NCBI GenBank assembly: GCA_002842985.1
Contig: PHEQ01000022.1
Location: 1-50,637 of the forward strand
Direction: 5' to 3'
Origin: Alphaproteobacteria bacterium HGW-Alphaproteobacteria-1
GTDB taxonomy: Bacteria; Pseudomonadota; Alphaproteobacteria; Rhodobacterales; Rhodobacteraceae
DNA length: 50,637 bases
The notes under the pieces were generated by a model. That model made no database searches. It saw nothing but the letters and a program-made list of their open reading frames with translations, and had not been told where the DNA came from. Both the position numbers and the translations under genes were made by a program. Positions 1 through 6,267 of this stretch are shown in pieces; positions within the stretch are counted from its first letter, which is position 1; each line of letters begins with the position of its first letter.

Positions 1-10
1 TTCCCGATCC

Positions 11-54
11 GACGACGGCGGCCCCGTACCGCCAAGCACCAGACCGCCGTCGTC
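11..54. other. perfect 11-bp inverted repeat upstream of the resolvase gene
   Basis: The arms GACGACGGCGG (11-21) and CCGCCGTCGTC (44-54) are exact reverse complements separated by 22 bases. The repeat ends 37 bases before the RuvC-like start codon. No T-run follows, so it is not a clear intrinsic terminator. It could be a 5' leader hairpin or an operator. Confidence 0.45.
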
Positions 55-91
55 TTCCACCACCACAGGCCACCGGCAAAGGAGACCCATC

Positions 92-631
92 ATGGCTCAG
101 CCGACTCTGATCCCGAATTGCGACGGCGCAAGGTTTGAATCGCTGCCGCTCGACACGCCCCGCAACCGCTGCATCCTCGCGCTCGACCTCGGCACCTCGA
201 CCGGCTGGGCGATCCGCGGCCATGACGGCCTGATCACCAGCGGCACCGTCTCGCTGCGCCCCGGCCGCTTCGACGGCGGCGGCATGCGCTACCTGCGCTT
301 CACCAACTGGTTGACCGAGATCGACCGGCTGTCGGGGCCCGTCGCCGCGATCTGGTTCGAGGAGGTCCGCCGCCACGCGGGCACCGACGCGAGCCACATC
401 TACGGCGGGCTCATGGCCACGCTGACCGCATGGGCCGAGCTGCGCGGCGTGCCCTATGAGGGCGTTCCGGTCGGCACGATCAAGCGCCACGCCTCGGGCA
501 AAGGCAATGCCGACAAGGCCACCATGGTCTCCGCCGTCCGCGCCCGCGGTTTCAGCCCGGCCGACGACAACGAGGCCGACGCCATCGCGCTGCTGCTCTG
601 GGTGATCGAGACGAACGGGGGTGTCGCATGA
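92..631 (+). CDS. RuvC-like crossover junction endonuclease (phage)
   Basis: The 179-residue product has an RNase H-like, RuvC-type layout: a first acidic strand LALDLGTSTGWA (about residues 29-40), an internal FEEV glutamate (about 90), and a C-terminal DDNEADAIAL (about 158-167) supplying the last aspartates. Proteins of this family cut Holliday junctions or branched DNA during phage recombination and before packaging. The ATG at 92 follows a purine-rich AAAGGAGA and the gene overlaps the next by four bases (ATGA). Because the acidic residues are in the usual order the enzyme is probably active. RuvC-like nucleases of unknown substrate preference look the same at this level. Confidence 0.8.
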   Translation: MAQPTLIPNCDGARFESLPLDTPRNRCILALDLGTSTGWAIRGHDGLITSGTVSLRPGRFDGGGMRYLRFTNWLTEIDRLSGPVAAIWFEEVRRHAGTDASHIYGGLMATLTAWAELRGVPYEGVPVGTIKRHASGKGNADKATMVSAVRARGFSPADDNEADAIALLLWVIETNGGVA

Positions 632-828
632 GATGGCATCCCCACGGCTACGGCGGCCGGCGCCGGGATCCCGAGCAGGTCAAGCGCGAGGGCTGGCAGG
701 AACAGGGCGTCCTCGCGGTCTCCGCCGATGACGACCGCCTCACCTGGCCCGAGCGTGAACTGGTTCGCCAGCTGGGCGAGAAGCTCTACGGCCCGCGCCC
801 TTCCGACAGGGAGGCGCGCCATGGCTGA
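628..828 (+). CDS. small phage protein of unknown function
   Basis: This 66-residue, highly charged product (Arg, Glu, Asp rich; no membrane segment) is translated from an ATGA overlap with the resolvase gene and overlaps the following DUF6362 gene by 8 bases. That spacing argues for translational coupling and a real gene. I recognise no domain. Its place between the resolvase and the DNA methylases suggests a role in DNA metabolism, but nothing in the sequence proves this. Confidence 0.6.
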   Translation: MRWHPHGYGGRRRDPEQVKREGWQEQGVLAVSADDDRLTWPERELVRQLGEKLYGPRPSDREARHG

Positions 829-1201
829 TCGCGAATGGACCGCCGAGTGCGTCGCCGATCATTTCGAGGAGGCGTTCCGCACCCTGCGCAAGCTGCCGCC
901 GGTAGAGGCGCAGGGCTACTTCAACACATGGCCCGACATCGTGCGGACGAGCCGCGAGATCGCGGCGATGGAGCCGCAGCCGATGCGGGTCTGGCCCTCG
1001 GCCGCCGCGATCACCCGGCTCGAGCAGACCTTCGACTGGGTGCTCTGGATTGAGGAGGCGGAGCGCAAGCTGGTCTGGTCCCGCGCGGCCCGGGTGCCGT
1101 GGAAGCAGATCAGCGGCGAGATGGGGTGCGACCGCACGACCGCCTGGCGTCGCTGGCAACTGGCGCTGACCAAGATCGCTGCGCGGCTGAATGCGCAGTG
1201 A
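821..1201 (+). CDS. DUF6362 family protein, HTH-like C-terminus
   Basis: The start is set at the ATG at 821, where MADREWTAE begins; an upstream in-frame start would overlap the previous gene by 100 bases. The 126-residue protein has the N-terminal pattern (WTAE.VADHFEEA..TLRKLP) that I associate with DUF6362 phage proteins. Near the C-terminus is a helix-turn-helix-like stretch, VPWKQISGEMGCDRTTAWRR, in which IS.EMGCDRTTAWRRW looks like a recognition helix. A DNA-binding or regulatory role is inferred; the biochemical function of the family is not known to me. Confidence 0.65.
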   Translation: MADREWTAECVADHFEEAFRTLRKLPPVEAQGYFNTWPDIVRTSREIAAMEPQPMRVWPSAAAITRLEQTFDWVLWIEEAERKLVWSRAARVPWKQISGEMGCDRTTAWRRWQLALTKIAARLNAQ

Positions 1202-1208
1202 CTCCAAT

Positions 1209-1220
1209 GTGTTGCAACAC
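1209..1220. promoter_or_regulatory. 12-bp perfect palindrome GTGTTGCAACAC
   Basis: A fully self-complementary 12-mer lies eight bases after the DUF6362 stop codon and is followed by CTTTTT-like sequence (TTTTTCC). With no loop it cannot form a good terminator hairpin in RNA, so a dimeric protein binding site is more plausible. The neighbouring DUF6362 protein has an HTH-like segment, so autoregulation is possible but untested. Confidence 0.35.
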
Positions 1221-1269
1221 TTTTTCCTTCGACATCTGCAACAGATCCATGCTATTCCGAAGGCAAGAT

Positions 1270-1304
1270 GGGGAGAGTGCGCTGGAAAGCTCGCTCTCCC
1301 CTTT
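1270..1304 (+). terminator. probable intrinsic terminator
   Basis: GGGGAGAG (1270-1277) pairs with CTCTCCCC (1294-1301) through a stem that can extend with one bulge, and is followed by TTT. It lies about 70 bases after the resolvase-DUF6362 group and would end that transcript. The T-tract is short, so termination may be partial. Confidence 0.5.
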
Positions 1305-1607
1305 GCGTTGACGGGGGCCTTCTGGACCCCGGTATCCAGCGAGGGTCCGGCGGGGGGCCATCCCAAGGCAGTTTCCGGTTCCTTCCTGGCGACATTCGTA
1401 TGCTGGCGGGCGAAGCGCGCAATATCGCCAGCGACAGGGCCGGTTTTTTGGGAAGCCACCCCGGCGGGCATCCACCCGCGATCTGCTGAAAACCACAATA
1501 AAACAAACTCTTGGAGCCGGAAACGTCCGGTGGCCGCTGGACCCTTTGCGGAGTCCAGGCTGGCTGCCGGTGTCCGGAGTCCACCCGATTGAGGCGAACC
1601 GACCCGC
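1305..1607. other. non-coding gap before the methyltransferase genes
   Basis: About 300 bases separate the terminator from the ParB-methyltransferase start. Open frames here exist on both strands but run through the flanking genes in the wrong phase and have no convincing start or motif. The gap probably holds the promoter for the methyltransferase genes, but I see no strong -35/-10 pair. Confidence 0.4.
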
Positions 1608-2984
1608 ATGACCCTGAGCTTTGCCCCGGACGCGATCGAAACCTGGCCGCTGGCCAAGCTTCAGCCCTACGCGAAAAACGCGAAGGCCCATGGCGCGGAT
1701 CAGGTCGCGAAGATTGCTGCCAGCATGGCCGAGTTTGGCTGGACCGTGCCCTGCCTCGTCGCAGACGACGGCGAGTTGATCGCGGGCCATGGCCGGGTTC
1801 TGGCCGCGACGCAGCTCGGGTTGACGGAAGCTCCGGTGATCGTGCTGGGCCATCTGACGGACGCGCAGCGCCGGGCCTACCGCATCGCGGACAACAAGCT
1901 GACGGAACTCGGGACTTGGGACGAGGCGCTGCTGTCTGCCGAACTGAACGACCTGCTTGCGGAGGATTTCGACCTGTCGCTGGTCGGATTCTCCGACGGC
2001 GAGCTCGACAAGCTGCTGGCCTTCGTGCCGGAGGGGGACAGTGAAGAAGGTGGCGTCGGGGGCTCCGTGCCCCCGGTGACCATCCCCGAACCCCCGCGCA
2101 ACCCGGCATCACGGACCGGCGATCTGTGGATCCTTGGCGATCACCGGCTGCTCAGCGGCGACAGCACCAGCGCGGTCGATGTGCGCCGTCTGATGAATGG
2201 CGAGCGGGCGATCCTGTTCGCTACCGATCCGCCGTATCTCGTCGATTACGACGGCTCGAACCACCCGACCCGGAACAAGGATTGGTCGGCGTCCTACGGC
2301 ACGACCTGGGACGACAGTTCTCAAGGCGCGGAACTTTACGACGGCTTCATCGCCGCCGCCGTCGCCGAGGCGATCACCGAGGACGCGGCATGGTACTGCT
2401 GGCACGCCTCGCGCCGCCAGGCGATGCTGGAGGCCTGCTGGGAAAAGGCCGGGGCCTTCGTGCACCAGCAGATCATCTGGGTGAAGGACCGCGGCGTCCT
2501 GACCCGGTCGCATTACCTCTGGAAGCACGAGCCCTGCTTCATGGGTTGGCGCCGCCCCAACCGGCCGCCGAAGGTCGCCGAGGAAACGCTGCCGTCCACA
2601 TGGGCGCTGCCCAGCTTCGCCAAGGACGACCGACCCGACCATCCGACGCCGAAACCGCTCGACGCCTTCGGCATCCCGATGCGCCAGCATGTTGCGCGCG
2701 GCGGGCTTTGCTACGAGCCGTTCTGTGGTTCGGGTTCGCAGATCATGGCCGGTGAAGCCAACGGTCGCCGCGTTTTCGCGATGGAAATCAGTCCAGCCTA
2801 CATCGATGTCGCCGTCGAACGCTGGCAGGCCGATACGGGTCGCGATGCACTCCTCGAAGGCGACGGTCGGACCTTCGCGCAGGTGAAAGCCGAGCGGCTG
2901 GGCGATGATGCCGAAACCCCCGCCGATGCGCCCGACACTGGCCCCGACCCAGAACCCTCCCGCAAACCCAAATCCGCCGCGTGA
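1608..2984 (+). CDS. ParB/Srx-domain fused to DNA (N6-adenine or N4-cytosine) methyltransferase
   Basis: Residues 10-135 form a ParB-like N-terminal domain with the nucleotide-site signature AGHGR (59-63). The C-terminal half is an SAM-dependent DNA methylase with catalytic motif TDPPYLVDYDG (DPPY at 207-210) and, later, the SAM-binding FCGSGSQ (about 372), the motif order of beta-type amino methyltransferases. Total length is 458 residues. Such fusions are common orphan methylases of alphaproteobacterial phages, probably protecting phage DNA from host restriction. No nuclease partner is adjacent. The two bases between its stop and the next ATG indicate co-transcription with the cytosine methylase. 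Confidence 0.88.
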   Translation: MTLSFAPDAIETWPLAKLQPYAKNAKAHGADQVAKIAASMAEFGWTVPCLVADDGELIAGHGRVLAATQLGLTEAPVIVLGHLTDAQRRAYRIADNKLTELGTWDEALLSAELNDLLAEDFDLSLVGFSDGELDKLLAFVPEGDSEEGGVGGSVPPVTIPEPPRNPASRTGDLWILGDHRLLSGDSTSAVDVRRLMNGERAILFATDPPYLVDYDGSNHPTRNKDWSASYGTTWDDSSQGAELYDGFIAAAVAEAITEDAAWYCWHASRRQAMLEACWEKAGAFVHQQIIWVKDRGVLTRSHYLWKHEPCFMGWRRPNRPPKVAEETLPSTWALPSFAKDDRPDHPTPKPLDAFGIPMRQHVARGGLCYEPFCGSGSQIMAGEANGRRVFAMEISPAYIDVAVERWQADTGRDALLEGDGRTFAQVKAERLGDDAETPADAPDTGPDPEPSRKPKSAA

Positions 2985-2985
2985 C

Positions 2986-4167
2986 ATGCATGACCTGGCT
3001 CTACATCCCTCCGGACGCGCTTCCGGAACCGCAGGCGTATGCCTGTTCGGCCTCTCGCTGTGCTCCGGCGCAGGCGGGCTCGACCTCGGGCTCACCATCG
3101 CCATCCCAGGATATCGAACTGTGGGCCATGTCGAACGGGAAACCTACGCCGCGGCCACTCTCGTGGCGCGGATGGAAGACGCGGCCTTGGATTGCGCACC
3201 TGTCTGGGACGACGTTGGAACTTTCGATGGCCGCCCGTGGTGCGGCGCGGTGGATATCGTCACTGCGGGCTATCCGTGCCAGCCATTTTCGGTCGCGGGC
3301 AAGCGCCGGGGCGCGGATGACCCGAGGCACCTCTGGCCGCATGTCGCTCGTATCATCGGCGAAATCAAACCGCATTTCGTCTTCCTCGAGAATGTCGCCC
3401 ATCATCTCCGCCTCGGCTTCCCCGAGGTCGCCAGCGGACTGGTCGACATGGGCTACAAGCTTGCGGCAGGCCTCTTCACGGCGGCGGAAGTTGGTGCGCC
3501 CCACAAGCGTGAGCGGCTGTTCATCCTCGCCATCCGCGAGGGCGACGAGTTGGCCGACCCCGCGCGCCTGCTCTGGGACCCGCTCGAGCGGCGGGAACCG
3601 AACGGAAATGCTGCGGCTCTGGCCGACGCCCCGGGCCAGCGCAAACGAGAACCGGCAGACGAAACCATCGCCCTCGCAAGAAGCGGGCAAACATGGAATG
3701 AACCTCGCGACGAGCGCCGCGATGTGGCCCACGCCGCAGACCGACAGCTTTCGGAGCCGTGGCGGCGACCGGAAGGCCGAAAAGGGTTTGGATCGGTTGG
3801 CGCGGGACTGGCCGACGCCGATGGCGAACGACGGCTGCAAGCCGAGTGCTGGCAACCGCAGGACAGCGGATCTGACCCATACCGCGGCCATGTGGATGAC
3901 GCCGACGGCCCGCGATCACAAGGACGGTGCGACGACATTGGCGAACACGCCGGTGAACGGCCTGCTTGGCCGCCAGGTCCTGGTGACGCCGATGGTTGGG
4001 AGCGATACCTCCGAGCCGCGCCGGACCTTGAACCCGCTGTTCGTCGAGGCGCTGATGGGCTGGCCAACCGGGTGGACCGGCTTCGCCTCTGTGGCAACGG
4101 CGTGGTCCCCCTGGTTGCAGCGCATGCGCTGCGAACTCTGGCGGCTCAACTGCTGGCGGATGGATGA
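2986..4167 (+). CDS. DNA (cytosine-5-)methyltransferase
   Basis: All key C5-methylase motifs are present: motif I LCSGAGGLDLG (about 25-35), catalytic motif IV AGYPCQPF with Cys98, motif VI ENV (135-137), motif VIII KRERLF and a C-terminal motif X-like LCGNGVVPL. The target-recognition region between motifs VIII and X (about residues 185-370) contains repeated ADADGER-like segments. The ATG at 2986, one base after the upstream stop, is preferred; an upstream in-frame start would overlap the previous gene by 80 bases. Its last third overlaps a second long open frame (3608-4183) that also resembles conserved sequence, described separately. Confidence 0.88.
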   Translation: MHDLALHPSGRASGTAGVCLFGLSLCSGAGGLDLGLTIAIPGYRTVGHVERETYAAATLVARMEDAALDCAPVWDDVGTFDGRPWCGAVDIVTAGYPCQPFSVAGKRRGADDPRHLWPHVARIIGEIKPHFVFLENVAHHLRLGFPEVASGLVDMGYKLAAGLFTAAEVGAPHKRERLFILAIREGDELADPARLLWDPLERREPNGNAAALADAPGQRKREPADETIALARSGQTWNEPRDERRDVAHAADRQLSEPWRRPEGRKGFGSVGAGLADADGERRLQAECWQPQDSGSDPYRGHVDDADGPRSQGRCDDIGEHAGERPAWPPGPGDADGWERYLRAAPDLEPAVRRGADGLANRVDRLRLCGNGVVPLVAAHALRTLAAQLLADG

Positions 4168-4183
4168 TGGGGCGCTCGCATGA
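3608..4183 (+). CDS. overlapping open frame inside the cytosine methylase gene (possible alternative C-terminus)
   Basis: In the +1 frame relative to the methylase the DNA encodes up to 191 residues carrying repeated WPTP/WMTP motifs, the segment TARDHKDGATTLANTPVNGL and an ending around LMGWPTGWTGF. I recognise these patterns from phage methyltransferase C-termini annotated elsewhere. The frame stays open from 2981, so it could be reached by +1 frameshifting or by internal initiation at the ATG at 3608. Its stop overlaps the next start codon as ATGA (4180-4183), a coupling the main methylase frame (stop at 4167) does not have. Translation is unproven. Confidence 0.4.
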   Translation: MLRLWPTPRASANENRQTKPSPSQEAGKHGMNLATSAAMWPTPQTDSFRSRGGDRKAEKGLDRLARDWPTPMANDGCKPSAGNRRTADLTHTAAMWMTPTARDHKDGATTLANTPVNGLLGRQVLVTPMVGSDTSEPRRTLNPLFVEALMGWPTGWTGFASVATAWSPWLQRMRCELWRLNCWRMDDGALA

Positions 4184-4404
4184 AACAATCGCGCCTCATG
4201 TCGCTGGTTGAGTCCGTCGCCAACGTGATCGTGGGCTACGGAGTTGCGGTTGCGACGCAGATCCTGGTCTTCCCGATCTTCGGGTTGCACACGACGCTGG
4301 CGCAGAACCTGAAAATGGGGCTTGTCTTTACCATCGTGTCGATCACCCGCTCGTTCGCCTTGCGGCGGGTGTTCGAGGCGATCCGGATGCGGAGCGCCAA
4401 ATGA
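4180..4404 (+). CDS. DUF7220-like small phage membrane protein
   Basis: The 74-residue product has two hydrophobic segments (about residues 15-33 and 46-57) separated by a polar turn, and a basic C-terminus. The N-terminal MKQSRLMSLVESVANVIVGY and the LHTTLAQNLKMG motif match what I recall of DUF7220 phage proteins. Function is unknown; an inner-membrane location is inferred. It begins inside the last codons of the overlapping methylase frame. Confidence 0.65.
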   Translation: MKQSRLMSLVESVANVIVGYGVAVATQILVFPIFGLHTTLAQNLKMGLVFTIVSITRSFALRRVFEAIRMRSAK

Positions 4405-4408
4405 CGAA

Positions 4409-4431
4409 CCGCCACCCCGGTGGGATGGCGG
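4409..4431. terminator. hairpin between convergent genes
   Basis: CCGCCA (4409-4414) pairs with TGGCGG (4426-4431), with an internal CCC/GGG extension around a short loop. It sits in the 53-base gap between the forward DUF7220 gene and the end of the reverse DUF3489 gene, where a bidirectional terminator is expected. It lacks a clear T-run. Confidence 0.4.
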
Positions 4432-4457
4432 TCATGAACTTGTCTGGGTCGAGTGCG

Positions 4458-4952
4458 TCAGGCGGCTGGGAGCCTGTATACGCGCCCCCGATCCTCGATC
4501 TTCTCGGATGTGACCTCGAGCCCGAGCTTCTTCTTGAGCGCACCGGACATCGCGCCCCGTATTGTGTGTGGTGCCCACTGGAGCGCTTCGGCAATTTCCT
4601 CGATAGTCGCGCCATTCGGCGCGCGCAGCATGGCAATCAGCGCCGCCTGCTTGGTGCCCTCGCGCTGAGTGCGCACCTTGGGCGCGGGGTCGGTTTCGAT
4701 GCCGATGGCGGCGAGGCCTGCGTCGGTAGCGACCAGCGTGACACCGTGGGCGTCGCCGGTCTCGCGCCAGACGGGCTCGCCCTTGCGCATGTCGGCTTCG
4801 ACCTCTTCGAGGAAGCCCTTGGTGAGCATCGCGCCGACCACCTTGGCGGCGGCCCCGCCGCGCAGGCTGTCGGGCAGCGGCAGGGCAATGCGGTCTTCGT
4901 TCTGGGCCGCGCGGGACAGGATGATCGTCTGGGTGTCGGAAAGCTTGGTCAT
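4458..4952 (-). CDS. DUF3489 domain protein
   Basis: The chosen start is the ATG at 4952, preceded by GGAGACGACCCC; a longer frame upstream is Arg-rich and looks like a shadow. The 164-residue product carries a C-terminal wHTH-like region: REGTKQAALIAMLRAP, then GATIEEIAEALQWAPHTIRG, then ALKKKLGLEVTSEKIEDRGR. That pattern is typical of DUF3489, a probable DNA-binding fold. It is the last gene of a three-gene reverse-strand group facing away from the small terminase. A phage or host regulatory role is inferred. Confidence 0.8.
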   Translation of the reverse strand: MTKLSDTQTIILSRAAQNEDRIALPLPDSLRGGAAAKVVGAMLTKGFLEEVEADMRKGEPVWRETGDAHGVTLVATDAGLAAIGIETDPAPKVRTQREGTKQAALIAMLRAPNGATIEEIAEALQWAPHTIRGAMSGALKKKLGLEVTSEKIEDRGRVYRLPAA

Positions 4953-5047
4953 GGGGTCGTCTCCGTGTTCGGACCGCGACCGTCGCGGTCTTCTACGACC
5001 CCAAGCCGCGCAGGGCGCGCGGCCGGAGTTCGGGCGGAGGTCCGAGG

Positions 5048-5266
5048 TCAGATCAGCCCAAGTTCGCGCAGAAGAGCAGCGGCGTCGGGCAGTCGGTCGG
5101 TGGCGACGTCGATGGCGATGGTCATGCTGTCGGCCGTCAGTCGTGCGGGAATATCGGCTTCCTCGCGGAGCGATGCTTTGATCTCGTCGAGAACCACCGG
5201 GATGCGGCTCGTATCCCAAGGCTCGTTGAGGCCGCGAATGGCGATGCGGATGGTGCTGGTTTCCAT
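5048..5266 (-). CDS. small protein of unknown function
   Basis: The start at 5266 follows CAGGAGCCAACGCC, a good ribosome binding site. The 72-residue acidic product (METSTIRIAIRG...) has alternating beta/alpha character and ends in a leucine-rich helix. No family is recognised. It lies 14 bases downstream of the 5550-5281 gene and upstream of the DUF3489 gene on the same strand, so the three are probably co-transcribed. Confidence 0.55.
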   Translation of the reverse strand: METSTIRIAIRGLNEPWDTSRIPVVLDEIKASLREEADIPARLTADSMTIAIDVATDRLPDAAALLRELGLI

Positions 5267-5280
5267 GGCGTTGGCTCCTG

Positions 5281-5550
5281 TCACTCGGCGTGCTCGCCTT
5301 CGCTGAAGGCGCTGTCGGTGATGCGCTTCAGGAGGCTGGCGTAGTGCTCAAGCGTGCCGACATGGCCCCAATTCACCTCGTCGGGGTGGGCGTTGAAATG
5401 CTCGTCGCTCAGCCCCTGAAGTCGGGCGAGCATCTCGTCGATCTCGGCTTTCTTGCCCATGAAGGCGCTGAGTGCTGCTTCCTTGTTCCGCGCAGCCTTC
5501 TCGGCGCGCAGTTGGTGACGGGGAGTTGTCTGGGGGTTCAGGCGGGTCAT
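5281..5550 (-). CDS. small charged helical protein of unknown function
   Basis: The start at 5550 is chosen because CCAAGGAG lies at ideal distance upstream; the open frame extends further but with unlikely sequence. The 89-residue product is rich in Ala, Lys, Arg and Glu (HQLRAEKAARNKEAALSAF) and predicted mostly helical. It is the first gene of the small reverse-strand operon and diverges from the terminase genes. No function can be assigned. Confidence 0.55.
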   Translation of the reverse strand: MTRLNPQTTPRHQLRAEKAARNKEAALSAFMGKKAEIDEMLARLQGLSDEHFNAHPDEVNWGHVGTLEHYASLLKRITDSAFSEGEHAE

Positions 5551-5696
5551 CGTGGCGGCTCCTTGGGTTTGCGCTATCGCTGCGCTGCTTGAGCGCGGTG
5601 GTGAGTTGCATCGTTTTCGTAGGATCACGTTCGCTCTGATGAGGAGGCTTATCAACACCATAAGAACATGATTTTGAATGATAATCGGAGCGCGTC
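5551..5696. promoter_or_regulatory. divergent AT-richer intergenic region
   Basis: This 146-base gap separates the reverse-strand small operon from the packaging genes and is clearly richer in A and T at 5630-5690 than its surroundings. It should contain both promoters. I could not pick a convincing -35/-10 pair for either direction. Confidence 0.4.
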
Positions 5697-6257
5697 ATGG
5701 AGGGGCTGAGCGAGCGCCAGTATGCCGCCCGCGTCGGCCTTTCACGCGGGGCGATCCAGAAGGCCAAGGCGACGGGGCGGCTGGTTCTGCACGGCGATGG
5801 CAGCATCGACCCGGTGGCCAGCGATGCCCTGCGCGCCGAGGCGACCGATCCGTCCAAAACCCGTAAAGCGCCGCAACCAAAACTCAAACCCGTCTCCGAG
5901 GCCGCGGTCTCCGCCGTGGGCGAGACACTGCGCGAACAGGGAATGGCGGCCCCACCAGTCGGCAGCGGCACGACCTTTCTGCAGGCCAAGACGGCCAACG
6001 AAGTTCTGAAAGCGCAGGAACGCCGTCTGCGGCTGCAAAAGCTGAAGGGCGAGTTGATCGACCGCGCCCGCGCGCTGTCGCTGGTGTTTCGGCTGGCGCG
6101 GCAGGAGCGCGACGTCTGGGTCAACTGGCCCGCTCGTGCGGCGGCGTTGATGGCGGCCGATCTGGGTGTGGAGCCCGCAGCCATGCAGAAGGTTCTGGAG
6201 AAACATGTCCGTGCCCAGCTCGACGATCTTGCCGAGGTCAAACCCGATCTCAGGTGA
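5697..6257 (+). CDS. phage terminase small subunit (Nu1-like)
   Basis: The 186-residue protein begins with a winged-helix-like DNA-binding segment (LSERQYAARVGLSRGAIQKA, about residues 3-22), then a flexible linker rich in Pro and Lys. A long helical region follows (ANEVLKAQERRLRLQKLKGE) that would mediate oligomerisation. This matches lambda Nu1-type small terminases, which recognise the packaging site and recruit the large subunit. It lies immediately upstream of a GpA-type large terminase, with 10 bases between stop and chosen start. Confidence 0.82.
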   Translation: MEGLSERQYAARVGLSRGAIQKAKATGRLVLHGDGSIDPVASDALRAEATDPSKTRKAPQPKLKPVSEAAVSAVGETLREQGMAAPPVGSGTTFLQAKTANEVLKAQERRLRLQKLKGELIDRARALSLVFRLARQERDVWVNWPARAAALMAADLGVEPAAMQKVLEKHVRAQLDDLAEVKPDLR

Positions 6258-6267
6258 TGCGGACGAT

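Noticed and set aside
740..1657. Long reverse frames across the 1-1.6 kb region
   Set aside because: They overlap the resolvase-operon genes antisense and run through the non-coding gap without any recognisable motif.
4401..5306. 301-codon forward frame over the DUF3489 operon
   Set aside because: The reverse strand carries three genes with good ribosome binding sites and a recognised domain; the forward translation is not protein-like.
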